From contig NZ_MSCQ01000002.1 of NCBI RefSeq assembly GCF_002954725.1, forward strand, positions 320,835 through 384,834: 64,000 bases of DNA, read 5' to 3'. A program made the translations under genes and the position numbers. Below the pieces are notes generated by a model. The model was not told the DNA's origin. It saw nothing but the letters and a program-made list of their open reading frames with translations, and ran no database searches. Of this stretch, positions 36,823 through 45,810 are shown in pieces (positions within the stretch are counted from its first letter, which is position 1; each line of letters opens with the position of its first letter). The stretch is from Photobacterium phosphoreum. Its GTDB lineage: Bacteria > Pseudomonadota > Gammaproteobacteria > Enterobacterales > Vibrionaceae.

Positions 36823-39192
36823 GTGAGAAAAATAAATAAAATAACAATAGCGATATTCAGTACTGTGCTTAGTGGTTATGTGTGTGCATCTGATACTAGT
36901 CAGATATCAAGTGTTGCGCCTTTTGTTTCTGCTGGCTTGTGTGATGAGTTCAATGTTTATCCCGAATGGACACGAGGAGATCATGCTGGTACTGGCGATA
37001 TAATGGTTAACAAAAATATTGCTTATTCTGCCGTTTATTGGACTCAATCTGTTCCTGGTAGTGATAGTTCATGGAAGCTGCATCTTAATTGTGATGGATC
37101 TGATCCTGGTACTGCTGCTGTACTTTCATTACCTAATCCAATGGATCCTGTGCGCCTCGAAGTGGCAGGGTGGCCAAATGATTTTGTTGTTGCAAGTCCA
37201 TCATTAATAGCACCAACAACAATAACCGTTGCAACTAGCGCCACTGAAGAATTAGCAGATGTTAATAAGTTAACTGCTAAGTTTGTTTCTATCATTGAAG
37301 TGGCGACACAAGCGGGAAGTTCATCTGTCATCATTAGTAGTGATGTACTTGATAAAGCAACACCAGATAAAGGTCAGTCGCTGGGCGTTATTGCCGTTAA
37401 AGAGGCATTACTCAAAGCCGTTGATACAACTGCGAGTAAAATTGATATTGATAAAATCAATGCACTCAGTAATGATTTGAAAGGATGGGCTCAAGCTCAC
37501 AACCTCATTTTAACGACACTTGCTCCTGAAGCGAGTTTTGGCTGGTCTTTCAGCATTGGTGATTTTGCGTTTGATACCCATTCTGGTCGACAATCAGTAT
37601 GGAATGCTGCATCAAGTGCTACCGCAGATCTATTAAATACTCTCGATGTTTACAAAGCAGAGTCATTAACCAAAGCTGACTTTATTAGCTTTACCAAATC
37701 AACAACAACCGCTGCATTATCAAGTGATCAATGGCACAACGCACTTGAATATGTCAAACAAATCACTGATTATGTAAAAATTCCTGCAATGCTTGCCAAT
37801 ATTCCAACTGAGCAAGCGGCTAATTACTTCATGGGTAAAACAACGCGTGATCAGCAAATTCGTAAAGCAGCACAAAGCAACGTATTTGCGATTTTATTTG
37901 ATAAAGATAGTGCAGATTTAACCAGTAAAATTGAAGCTTACCAAGGCGCGAAAGTGCCACTATATTACGTCGGTGAAGAACTTGAAAAAGGCTCATTAAC
38001 CCGAATTGAAGCACTGAATATCGCGTTAACCAATGCCGCAGACGTGATGGATAATGAAGCCTTCCTTTATGAAACCCCACAATCACAGTGGGTACCGTCT
38101 ACCGTTTATAAATGGAATGACTTCCTCGATGGTCTTAATGCGATGCACAATATCGGTGTCGCGGGTAATAAGTTCTGGTTACTGACTGATGAAGCAGATG
38201 ATGCAACCAATATCATTTACGCTAAAGTCGCCATTGCTGCTTTCTTAGCCCAAAGTATGCAAGAGACAATTCGTTATAACGCATGTGATGAAAATAACTG
38301 GTCTGAAATTAAATATGGCGCACCTGCCGATTATCCGATGTCAGCGAGTTGTGGTCAGTTAGGTCAAAAATACGCAGACTACGGTGTTAATCCAGTATCA
38401 GGCTTAGATTATGCGTATTCTTGTCCTCGTGATAATAAAATGGAAGTCAGCGCATTAACCCATGCTAAATGGTATGGCGCACCAGCACCTGTATTTGCCG
38501 CCCCTGATGCAGTATTAGAAGAGCAAGGCTTACTGGTTAATGGTCATGTGGGACGCTGGACTAACAATGGTCACTGTAATGCGGTGCCTGATAAAATCGA
38601 TACTTCGAAGCAAGTATGGGAACGTGATGAATGTAAAATCTACGTTGGGCAAAAAGCCGGTACGTTCTTATGGGATGGCAGCAGTCAAGAAAGTGTTGAA
38701 GGCTGTGGTTGGTGGGGACGTGGCGTTATTCAAACCACAGGCCGTCAAAACTTTGGTACGTTAAACCATTATTTAGGCCGTTCACATGTTGATCCTGCAA
38801 CAATTGGTCAAACCATTGATGGTGTAACGGTTGAAGCGCCACCTGTAAATCCGTTATATTCCGATCTCGATTTCTGTTCAAACCCAGGTTTAATCTGTAG
38901 CTCTGAGAAGAATAAAGAGATCAAATGGATTGCAGGCTTATTCTACTGGGTAACATCAGTACAGGCATACTCAAATGAAGGTGGTGACTATGCTGATTGG
39001 AACTATTACAACGAACTGAAAAAGTATGTAAATAGTGGCCTGACAGGAACTGAATTTATTGATGATGTTTCTGGTATTGTGAACCGTGGCTGTCCTGATT
39101 CAACATGTTCGACAGGTGATGTTCATAACATTAAAGAGCGTCAAGCCAACTTTAAGCTAGTGCTACAAAAACTAGGGCTTAACCCACAGTAA
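36823..39192 (+). CDS. Secreted GH19 chitinase with N-terminal chitin-binding module
   Basis: A 789-residue secreted enzyme. Signal peptide 1-22 (ends YVCA). Residues ~28-95 look like a CBM5/12 chitin-binding module (YPEWTRGDHAGTGDIMV...AYSAVYWT...PGSDSSWKL). Residues ~115-440 form a helical region I cannot assign. The GH19 domain occupies ~460-789: AFLAQSMQETIRYNACDENNW contains the expected catalytic Glu, and GCGWWGRGVIQTTGRQNFG is the GH19 sugar-binding signature. GH19 enzymes hydrolyse chitin with inversion. A GTG start is used, with AAGGA upstream. A terminator at 39230 ends the unit. Confidence 0.88.
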   Translation: MRKINKITIAIFSTVLSGYVCASDTSQISSVAPFVSAGLCDEFNVYPEWTRGDHAGTGDIMVNKNIAYSAVYWTQSVPGSDSSWKLHLNCDGSDPGTAAVLSLPNPMDPVRLEVAGWPNDFVVASPSLIAPTTITVATSATEELADVNKLTAKFVSIIEVATQAGSSSVIISSDVLDKATPDKGQSLGVIAVKEALLKAVDTTASKIDIDKINALSNDLKGWAQAHNLILTTLAPEASFGWSFSIGDFAFDTHSGRQSVWNAASSATADLLNTLDVYKAESLTKADFISFTKSTTTAALSSDQWHNALEYVKQITDYVKIPAMLANIPTEQAANYFMGKTTRDQQIRKAAQSNVFAILFDKDSADLTSKIEAYQGAKVPLYYVGEELEKGSLTRIEALNIALTNAADVMDNEAFLYETPQSQWVPSTVYKWNDFLDGLNAMHNIGVAGNKFWLLTDEADDATNIIYAKVAIAAFLAQSMQETIRYNACDENNWSEIKYGAPADYPMSASCGQLGQKYADYGVNPVSGLDYAYSCPRDNKMEVSALTHAKWYGAPAPVFAAPDAVLEEQGLLVNGHVGRWTNNGHCNAVPDKIDTSKQVWERDECKIYVGQKAGTFLWDGSSQESVEGCGWWGRGVIQTTGRQNFGTLNHYLGRSHVDPATIGQTIDGVTVEAPPVNPLYSDLDFCSNPGLICSSEKNKEIKWIAGLFYWVTSVQAYSNEGGDYADWNYYNELKKYVNSGLTGTEFIDDVSGIVNRGCPDSTCSTGDVHNIKERQANFKLVLQKLGLNPQ

Positions 39193-39229
39193 GCAAAATA
39201 GCTGATGAATTAAGTTTGTAATAAATTTA

Positions 39230-39260
39230 AACCCTGTTTTTCGAAACAGGGTTATTTTTT
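39230..39260 (+). terminator. Terminator of the chitinase gene
   Basis: AACCCTGTTT (39230-39239), TTCG loop, AAACAGGGTT (39244-39253), then ATTTTTT. Confidence 0.9.
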
Positions 39261-39446
39261 GCGTTTAAATTATTAAGTAAAACAATCAATATATGTAATA
39301 AAAATTAATTTATTTGCTTTTAACATGAATGAGGATAATATAATCTCAATCAAAAATATTGGCTATTTATTATTCTCTTAGTAAGTAATGTTTTATTATT
39401 TAAGATAAGAGACTTGTATAGTGTTCAGTTTTCTAAGGTGTAATAA

Positions 39447-41138
39447 ATGCTTATACCGTTTGGACTTAAAGATAACGTAATTTACCATATAAATGATGTA
39501 CCAAATGGTCGATCATGTAATTGTTTATGTCCTAGCTGCAATAAACCATTAGTGGCAAAAAATAGAGGAGAATACAAACGTCATCATTTTGCCCATTTGA
39601 TAGAAACCGACTGTGTCAATTATCAAGCAATGACTTACCTACATCAATATGCCCAGCAGGTTATTGAATTAGAAAAACGAATTATTATTCCTAAATTCAC
39701 ATATAGCCCTGAAATTATACTTATTGATGGTTCAGTTTTAGTTGGGCAGCTTATACATTTTAATGAGTCAGAAGTATATTTTGACACTATTGAAAATGAG
39801 TATTTATGGAATAAATATAGAATAGATAGTCTTGGTTTGTTGAAGCAACGATCATTATTTATTGAGATAACAGTAACACATAAAAATGATATAAATAAAA
39901 TAATAGCGATCAAAAAATCTAACAAACCAGCTATTGAAATTGTTTTAACTAGCCTACATAACTCTGATCGGTTGTATTCTGATATTGAAATTAAAAAAGC
40001 GATTTTTGACTCAAGTAACATTAATTGGATTTGTCATCCTAAAGCAATGGAAAAAGTTGAAATAGCTTTATCACAATTAAGAATTGAAGCAGAAAATAAA
40101 AATCGTTTAATCCAGATTAAATTAGAAAAATATAAACAAAAACAAATGTTAGAAAAAAAACAAGAGGAAGAACGTTTAAGAAATATAGTATTAGCTAAAC
40201 AGCGATACAGAAATGAAATAAAAGATGAATTAATATGGTTATCCACAATAACCGAGTCTTGGATTGAAAATTATGAAATAGAAAAACAATCTATATCACC
40301 TTCATTTTTAAAGTGGGTTGAAATAGATAAATATCAAGCCTTCATCGGTGTAGAATACCAAAATGATTGGATATTCGAATGTTGTCGCGAACATTGGCAA
40401 GCATTGATTATTGATTTTTTATATCGGATTGGGGTAGGAGTGAACATACAAGTTTATGATATTAATAGATATATTAACAATCATATAAAACAAAATATCC
40501 ATATGGCGCGTTTAAATATTGCTCAATATCAAGCAAAGAAAAAAGCAGCCGCTAATGGATCTCAAAGTAAGTCTCGTTTTGCTTGGTATTTATCTAGGGA
40601 AGAAAATAATAAAATAATTTCTCCATTTGTCGTTGTTTTTAAATACCTTCAATACTTGGTTAATCAAGATATCTTATCTAATAACAACTTGGTTTTTCAG
40701 ATTAAAGATAAGGATATTGATTCCTTTAAAAAAAGAATCATACAGCAAAAAAAAATAACAATAATGGTAAATAAAAAATTGGAACAAGAGAAAAAAGAAC
40801 GTGAGTCTCAAGAATTATTAGAAAAATATCAAGCTCAACAATTATTAGCACGCCGTAAGACTATTTCTATAGAAAAAAGGGAAAAGCGTATAGAAGAGTT
40901 AATTATTTTTGATACAGTGATTTTTGATAGTTGTGGTGGAATTGGCTATCGATGCTGTAATTGTCATTTTAATTTACCTAAAAAAACTATATCAACAGAG
41001 TTTTTTTGTCCTATTTGTGGAGTGATTTCTGAGTTTACATCAGAAATTATAACTCAAGATTACCTTGATACAGCTAAAGATAGATACAGGTGCAATAATA
41101 AACCTTTAGATTCTTTAATTTCATATCCTAACGAGTAG
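39447..41138 (+). CDS. CoiA-like zinc-finger/putative nuclease protein
   Basis: A 563-residue soluble protein. The N-terminus (MLIPFGLKDNVIYHINDV) carries a zinc-ribbon-like set Cys24, Cys26, Cys28, Cys31 and His46, His47, His50 (CPSCNKPLVAKN...RHHFAH), as in competence-protein CoiA-like families. Next comes RIDSLGLLKQRSLFIEITVT, reminiscent of a PD-(D/E)xK nuclease core (Asp...Glu-x-Thr). Lys/Glu-rich coiled coils lie at ~205-260 and ~465-505, and a second zinc ribbon (CCNCHFN...CPICG) near the C-terminus. Strongly AT-rich compared with the chitinase gene, suggesting transfer. DNA processing or phage defence is possible but unproven. Confidence 0.6.
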   Translation: MLIPFGLKDNVIYHINDVPNGRSCNCLCPSCNKPLVAKNRGEYKRHHFAHLIETDCVNYQAMTYLHQYAQQVIELEKRIIIPKFTYSPEIILIDGSVLVGQLIHFNESEVYFDTIENEYLWNKYRIDSLGLLKQRSLFIEITVTHKNDINKIIAIKKSNKPAIEIVLTSLHNSDRLYSDIEIKKAIFDSSNINWICHPKAMEKVEIALSQLRIEAENKNRLIQIKLEKYKQKQMLEKKQEEERLRNIVLAKQRYRNEIKDELIWLSTITESWIENYEIEKQSISPSFLKWVEIDKYQAFIGVEYQNDWIFECCREHWQALIIDFLYRIGVGVNIQVYDINRYINNHIKQNIHMARLNIAQYQAKKKAAANGSQSKSRFAWYLSREENNKIISPFVVVFKYLQYLVNQDILSNNNLVFQIKDKDIDSFKKRIIQQKKITIMVNKKLEQEKKERESQELLEKYQAQQLLARRKTISIEKREKRIEELIIFDTVIFDSCGGIGYRCCNCHFNLPKKTISTEFFCPICGVISEFTSEIITQDYLDTAKDRYRCNNKPLDSLISYPNE

Positions 41139-41390
41139 CATTAAATGACGTTTAATAATCACATGTTACCGAATACAGAATGTCAGAGGGAGCCACTTAG
41201 AATAAGTGTTGATTATGTACTTTATGGTAAATAGCGAATACTGTTAAATACACAAGTCAAAATTTTGGGCGAGTGTGTTTATCTATTATTAATCAATATG
41301 CTATGTGTAACTGTATGATAGTATCAATACTTGATATCCTATTTAACATAAGGTACATAATGCGCACTGAGCTTGTAGGTCCCAAGGTAA

Positions 41391-41423
41391 AGTGTCTCTT
41401 TTCTGCAAAGCTAAAATGTCCTG
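41391..41423 (+). repeat. Left end motifs of the IS
   Basis: Outer AGTGTCTCTTTT (41391-41402) and inner AAAATGTCCTG (41413-41423), about 24 bp apart. Confidence 0.65.
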
Positions 41424-41484
41424 TTTTTCTATAGTGATCAGTATCTGCTGATCAATTTGAGTTAAACAAAATATGTTGGTTACC

Positions 41485-42837
41485 ATGAATGACAAAGAGA
41501 TATTTCGCTTAGGTACAATTCGTGATGTTTGTGAAAAGCGAATCAAACGTAAAGATGCTGCACAGCTTCTTAATGTTAGCGTTCGTCAGGTTCAACGATT
41601 AATAACACGCTATCGAGATCTCGGTGCTGTTGGTTTGGTTCATCAGCGGCGCGGACAATCACCAGGCAATAAAATTAATGCTGATATACGTTCTCAATGT
41701 TTACATCTCATCCACGAATATTACTCAGACTTCGGGCCGACATTGGCGCGTGAAAAACTGATTGAGCAACACGGTATTAAAATTGGGTTAGAAACCTTAC
41801 GCCAATGGATGATCGCTGATGGCCTTTGGGTACCACATTTCAAACGTAAGCCTTGCGTTTATCAACCTCGTTATCGTCGCGATTGTTATGGTGAGTTAAT
41901 TCAGATAGATGGTTCACATCATGATTGGTTTGAAGGCCGCAGCGACAAATGTTGTTTGTTGGTTTTCATTGATGATGCTACCGGAAAACTGATGAACTTG
42001 CGGTTTAGTGAAACAGAATCTGCGTTTGATTACATGGTCGCCACGCGTGAATATGTTGAACACCATGGCAAACCCACTGCTTTTTATAGTGATCGGCATG
42101 CGGTATTTCATGTCAGTAAACGGGATGCAAAAACCAACCGCATCACTCAGTTTGGTCGTGTATTGCATGACTTAAACATTGAATTGATTTGCGCAAACAG
42201 CTCTCAAGCTAAAGGCCGTGTTGAGCGTGCCAACAAAACCTTACAAGATCGCTTAGTCAAAGAAATGCGTTTACAACACATTGATAATATTGAACAAGCT
42301 AATGCGTGGCTCCCCGACTTTATCACTGATTTTAACCAACGTTTTGCTAAAGCCGCTCAATATCCTAAAGACATGCATCGGCCATTACGTGAATCGACTG
42401 ATGAATTACACGATATTTTTGCATGGCAAGAGCCAAGGAAATTATCAAAGTCACTGACATTTCAATACGACAAAGTTATCTATTTAATTGATCCAACTGA
42501 AGAAAATCAACGACTTGTACATCAAGTTGTTAACGTTCTAGATCGCCCAGATGGCACCATCGCCATTCAATACGGTCATCGAAAATTAGAATTTAAAGTA
42601 TTTGATAAGCTCAAAGATGTTGACCAAGGTCAGGTGGTCGATAATAAACGTTTGGGCGCAGTATTGAAATTTGCCCAGGCGAAACAGCAACAATATGACC
42701 AACAACAAACACGTAGTCGCAGTAAAAAAGCCCCCAAACGAACCGCCCAACAACGGGCAATCCGTCAACTTGAAGAAATAAATCCGGTGTTAGTTCACCC
42801 TGAACAATTTAAACCCAGCACCAAGAAAAAGCCCTGA
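41485..42837 (+). CDS. DDE transposase (ISNCY/IS1202 family)
   Basis: A 450-residue transposase. N-terminal helix-turn-helix (~20-60, KRIKRKDAAQLLNVSVRQVQRLITRY) of the IS481/Mu-like style, an rve-type catalytic core with Asp142 (QIDGSHHDW), Asp203 (FYSDRHAVF) and Glu247 (KGRVERANKTL), and a basic C-terminal tail (RSRSKKAPKRTAQQRA). The length and the tail HPEQF fit ISNCY-type transposases. The ATG at 41485 is preferred over the upstream TTG start at 41473. The frame is intact, so the element may be active. Confidence 0.88.
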   Translation: MNDKEIFRLGTIRDVCEKRIKRKDAAQLLNVSVRQVQRLITRYRDLGAVGLVHQRRGQSPGNKINADIRSQCLHLIHEYYSDFGPTLAREKLIEQHGIKIGLETLRQWMIADGLWVPHFKRKPCVYQPRYRRDCYGELIQIDGSHHDWFEGRSDKCCLLVFIDDATGKLMNLRFSETESAFDYMVATREYVEHHGKPTAFYSDRHAVFHVSKRDAKTNRITQFGRVLHDLNIELICANSSQAKGRVERANKTLQDRLVKEMRLQHIDNIEQANAWLPDFITDFNQRFAKAAQYPKDMHRPLRESTDELHDIFAWQEPRKLSKSLTFQYDKVIYLIDPTEENQRLVHQVVNVLDRPDGTIAIQYGHRKLEFKVFDKLKDVDQGQVVDNKRLGAVLKFAQAKQQQYDQQQTRSRSKKAPKRTAQQRAIRQLEEINPVLVHPEQFKPSTKKKP

Positions 42838-42880
42838 CTTCCCTACTCTATAACCCTTTTTTACCACAATGAACTACTTT

Positions 42881-42920
42881 AAAAGGAGACATTTTAATCG
42901 GGGAATAATGAGGACATTTT
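42881..42920 (-). repeat. Right end motifs of the IS
   Basis: Inner AAAAGGAGACATTTT (42881-42895) and outer AGGACATTTT (42911-42920); these are complements of the left motifs in swapped order. Confidence 0.65.
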
Positions 42921-42956
42921 AAAATAGAGAAAACAAAGTCTTATAAGAAATGGCAA

Positions 42957-43271
42957 CTACTCAAACAACTCATCATCAGACATATCTTTATACTTTTCAT
43001 AATCACTAGCACTTTTACGCTGAATCCCATTTAGCGCTTTTTGGGCTCGGATTATTTTAGATTCAAGATCAGGACTTAATTGTTTTTTGATTGATGTAAT
43101 ATCATCCAAAATATTCATCATCGACTCAAAAGTTTCAGCGTTAACTATGTAGCCTGTTACTTTATTATTGTTTAAAAGTGCTGTTGTACCGTTATCTAAA
43201 CACTCTTTTATATGACTTCCAGCGTAAGTGACACTAACAACCTTTTGAGAATATATCTTTTGTATCGTCAT
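42957..43271 (-). CDS. YafN-type antitoxin (Phd/YefM superfamily), orphan
   Basis: A 104-residue protein. The N-terminal Phd/YefM-like fold (VVSVTYAGSHIKECLDNGTTALLNNNKVTGYIVNAETFESMM) and the acidic tail (YKDMSDDELFE) resemble E. coli YafN. Such antitoxins bind the operator with the N-terminal part and the toxin with the C-terminal part. A YafO-like toxin normally follows, but 37 bp downstream the IS begins and no toxin is seen on its far side. The antitoxin is therefore solitary here. Confidence 0.75.
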   Translation of the reverse strand: MTIQKIYSQKVVSVTYAGSHIKECLDNGTTALLNNNKVTGYIVNAETFESMMNILDDITSIKKQLSPDLESKIIRAQKALNGIQRKSASDYEKYKDMSDDELFE

Positions 43272-43286
43272 ATTTTTACCTTATAA

Positions 43287-44130
43287 CGTAGATTATCCAT
43301 TCATGATAAAAACGTTTTATTGGTTATTGTACCACCAAAGACCAAGTTTTATGATTTGCTGTATATCGATAATAAGAGTGTCAGTCCTATTATTCAGACC
43401 TTATTGGATAGCTACAGTACCAATACTGGTGAAACTCAAACGGCATATAGCATTATCATATTGCCTCATGCTAATAGTTTGATTGTAACGGGTTCACCCT
43501 CTCAAATAGTGCAGATAGATAACTTGATAAAGCGTATTGATGTACGTCGAAAGCAGATATTCATTCAAGCGGTGGTCGTTGAATCACAGATAAATGATGG
43601 ACAAGAAGTTGGCGTAAATCTTAACGCGATGTTGGGTGACTTTGGCTTTTCAGTGATCACCAAGCAAACTGAGGGCGTTCTTACTGGCGGAAGTATCATT
43701 TTTAAAGGTGGTAACATAGACGGCCTGATTAATGCCATATCAACTAACAGTAAAACCAAGCTGTTGAGTAAACCACATTTGCTAATTACTGATCGTGAGC
43801 AAGGTTATATCACTGTTGGTCAGAACGTACCGTTTTTGGTATCAAGTGAAGTTACCGATGGTGGTAATACGATCCAAAAAATTGAGTGTCAGTAATAGTG
43901 ATATAGCAAGCGATATCATCACCAATAACCGCCAAATACAAACGGTTATTCAAGCTAAAGATGGTCAATCAATCATACTTGGTGGCTTGGTTGGTGAGGA
44001 ATCAAGAAACAATGATACGGGAGTGCCGATTCTAAAAGATATACCACTAATAGGCTCGCTCTTTGGCTCTACATCAGACAGAGAGATCAATAATCAGTTA
44101 TCGGTATTGATAAAGGTCAGCATCATCTAG
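43287..44130 (+). pseudogene. Broken secretin (GspD/PilQ superfamily) fragment
   Basis: Frame 1 (to 43895) encodes secretin N-domain and early secretin sequence (TLLDSYSTNTGETQTAYSII, RRKQIFIQAVVVESQINDG, LLSKPHLLITDREQGYITVG, VPFLVSSEV). It then stops, and sequence resumes in another frame from about 43885 (SNSDIASDIITNNRQIQTVI, GQSIILGGLVGEESRNNDTG, PILKDIPLIGSLFGSTSDRE) to a stop at 44130. The segment normally joining them (about 30 residues after NTIQKIE) is missing and the N-terminus with signal peptide is absent. Origin could be a type II-type secretion or filamentous phage secretin; it cannot be functional as is. Confidence 0.8.
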
Positions 44131-44148
44131 CTTTTTCTTTAAAAAACT

Positions 44149-44196
44149 AAAAGCGCGTTCCCCACTCCATTAGGATTGTGGATAACGCGCTTTTTT
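44149..44196 (+). terminator. Terminator after the secretin remnant
   Basis: AAAAGCGCGTT...AACGCGCTTTT stem with an inner CCCAC/GTGG pairing, followed by TT. Confidence 0.75.
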
Positions 44197-44555
44197 GTTA
44201 TCCACATTACGAGGGTAATGATCATTGATGTTGAATCACATTTATTTAAACATATAAATATAGTTGCATTAATTAGCTAGCAAATATTGATATATGGTGA
44301 TAAATTCGCGGATCTCTTACAAGGCTGATTATGTTTAGTTTTTGGTACCTATGATGGTAGTACTGCATAAATTAAGTTATGAGTTGTGTTTATTAGCGAG
44401 ATAAAGATGTAGTGCTATTGAATAGGATTCAGTATTAAGACGTTATATGAAAATGCATCAATACTTATTATTTAAAGGAAAGTTATTGGCGCTATCATAC
44501 TTATAGTGTATATCGATTAAGTGTGGTTTGTTGTTTTAGCAATTAATTTAGGTTA
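44197..44555. other. 359-bp intergenic region, no gene seen
   Basis: AT-rich sequence between the secretin terminator and the unknown pair. It must contain the promoter of the pair; AGG at 44550-44552 is its probable ribosome-binding core. Confidence 0.4.
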
Positions 44556-44936
44556 ATGATGAATAATAAAAAAACAGTTCAGATGTATATTAATAGCTTT
44601 AGAAGTGAATTTTCACAGTATTTAAAGAATAATATTGGTCTAATTACCTCTGTCTATTTTGCTAAAACAGGGGGAGCTATTATTGAAATTGAGTTAAGTG
44701 TGGGTGGTAAGAATAAAGATAAGTATAAAGGAACAAGTCAGAATCTTGGAAATGCATTGAAAAATGTAAAACAAAGTACATTTGGTGGAAACCTTAACGG
44801 CTTCTCATTTGTAGGGACAAATATAATTCTTGAGCCAAGTAAGATTATTTTAATTAAAAGTGATTCACCTAATGAATGGAGTTCTACTTCAGCCAAAAAC
44901 GATATCGATAAGATTATTTTTAATGGTGGGATGTAA
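44556..44936 (+). CDS. Unknown protein, first gene of a coupled pair
   Basis: A 126-residue protein without signal peptide or membrane segment. It starts MMNNKKTVQMYINSFRSEFS and alternates short beta-like strands (VYFAKTGGAIIEIELSVGG, GFSFVGTNIILEP, KIILIKSD) with a lysine/asparagine-rich loop. Not recognised. Its stop overlaps the start of the next gene (TAATG), so the two are translationally coupled. AT-rich, in the plastic region. The second ATG at 44559 is an equally possible start. Confidence 0.55.
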   Translation: MMNNKKTVQMYINSFRSEFSQYLKNNIGLITSVYFAKTGGAIIEIELSVGGKNKDKYKGTSQNLGNALKNVKQSTFGGNLNGFSFVGTNIILEPSKIILIKSDSPNEWSSTSAKNDIDKIIFNGGM

Positions 44937-45328
44937 TGAAGGTTGGTCAGTTAGAAGGAACTCCTGAAGAAATAAAAAACTTGGTAGAAAATCATGGTTT
45001 AAATCTCAATGATTATTTGATTAAACCAGATAAGCCAATTTGTTTAAAATGGGTAATTGCTCCCTCAATTGGTTTTTCAATTTCATTAATATGTACATAT
45101 ATATTTGGTACTTCTTCTGAAGATGAGTTTATTGGTAACTTGTTCTTCTTATTAACAATGGGGTTAGCTCTCTGGCTTACTGTTGTTATTCAAATTAGGC
45201 ATAAAAATATATGGGCATCAAGTTTGTCAATCTTTGTACTACTACTGTTATCTCTTGTATCTCTTGGTGTAATGCAACCTTATGACTTAATAATTTATAT
45301 TGAAAAATTAAGAAATGAACAAGGCTAG
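44936..45328 (+). CDS. Unknown membrane protein, second gene of the coupled pair
   Basis: A 130-residue protein. An N-terminal soluble segment (MKVGQLEGTPEEIKNLVENH...) precedes three predicted transmembrane helices (~42-60, ~70-88, ~98-117). The arrangement of a small soluble partner and a small membrane protein recalls toxin/immunity or defence effector pairs, but I recognise neither gene. The overlap with the first gene supports joint action. The next gene downstream is on the opposite strand. Confidence 0.55.
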   Translation: MKVGQLEGTPEEIKNLVENHGLNLNDYLIKPDKPICLKWVIAPSIGFSISLICTYIFGTSSEDEFIGNLFFLLTMGLALWLTVVIQIRHKNIWASSLSIFVLLLLSLVSLGVMQPYDLIIYIEKLRNEQG

Positions 45329-45463
45329 CAGGAAATAACAAATCACTATTATATAAATTAGAATTTTATTTGTTATGAGTATGCTTTAATTACATCAACA
45401 ATATGTAACTCGTTTTAAAAATTGTTAATATTATTTAATTAGATGAATATATATTATATTATA

Positions 45464-45485
45464 GACCTGCCGTCAGAGGCAGGTC
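45464..45485. repeat. Hairpin between convergent genes
   Basis: GACCTGCC and GGCAGGTC around GTCAGA. No clear T-run on either strand; perhaps a weak terminator. Confidence 0.5.
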
Positions 45486-45492
45486 CTATGAT

Positions 45493-45810
45493 TTATCTAT
45501 TGTTTTTTAGCATACGAGCGATTCGTAACACTTCTCGTTGAAAACGTAACTCATCAGTAGCCCCTATTTCTATAAGAGCATTACCCATCATTATTCTGTT
45601 TGATGTTAACGGCCAACCATCAGGAGTAATCAGCTTTCCTTTGGATATCTTCCAGTCTTTCCAATCATCATCAAGCGGTGATAATTCACGATAAGCGTAC
45701 ATTCTCATTAAACGTTTACATATCGGTGGTATTGTCTTGCCTTTATCCCACTGTAAGACGGTCTTTTTACGAATATATATTTCTGAATAAGGCTGGCATA
45801 CTACCCTAAC
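45493..45810 (-). pseudogene. DUF3653-like phage/integron-type regulator, 5'-truncated
   Basis: From 45714 the frame reads MRMYAYRELSPLDDDWKDWK and SKGKLITPDGWPLTSNRIMM. Upstream in the same frame, without a start codon, CQPYSEIYIRKKTVLQWDKG and PPICKRLM continue the family pattern (HTH-like Q-x-W-D-x-G...PIPP) back to an in-frame stop at 45811-45813. The 71-residue frame from the ATG alone is therefore probably only the surviving C-terminal part. DUF3653 proteins occur in phages and integron cassettes. Family call is from memory and moderate. Confidence 0.5.

Larger units (their letters stand above)
41391..42920 (+). mobile_element. Complete insertion sequence, ISNCY/IS1202-type
   Basis: About 1.53 kb with one DDE transposase gene and paired TGTC motifs at both ends (left 41391-41423, right 42881-42920). 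The limits are set from the outermost motifs and may be off by a few bases. No target-site duplication was recognised. It separates a CoiA-like gene from an orphan antitoxin. Confidence 0.75.

Noticed and set aside
41346..41390. Short minus-strand tail (LGTYKLSAHYVPYVK then stop) left of the IS, considered as the missing toxin end
   Set aside because: It does not resemble the C-terminus of YafO-type toxins and is only 15 codons long.
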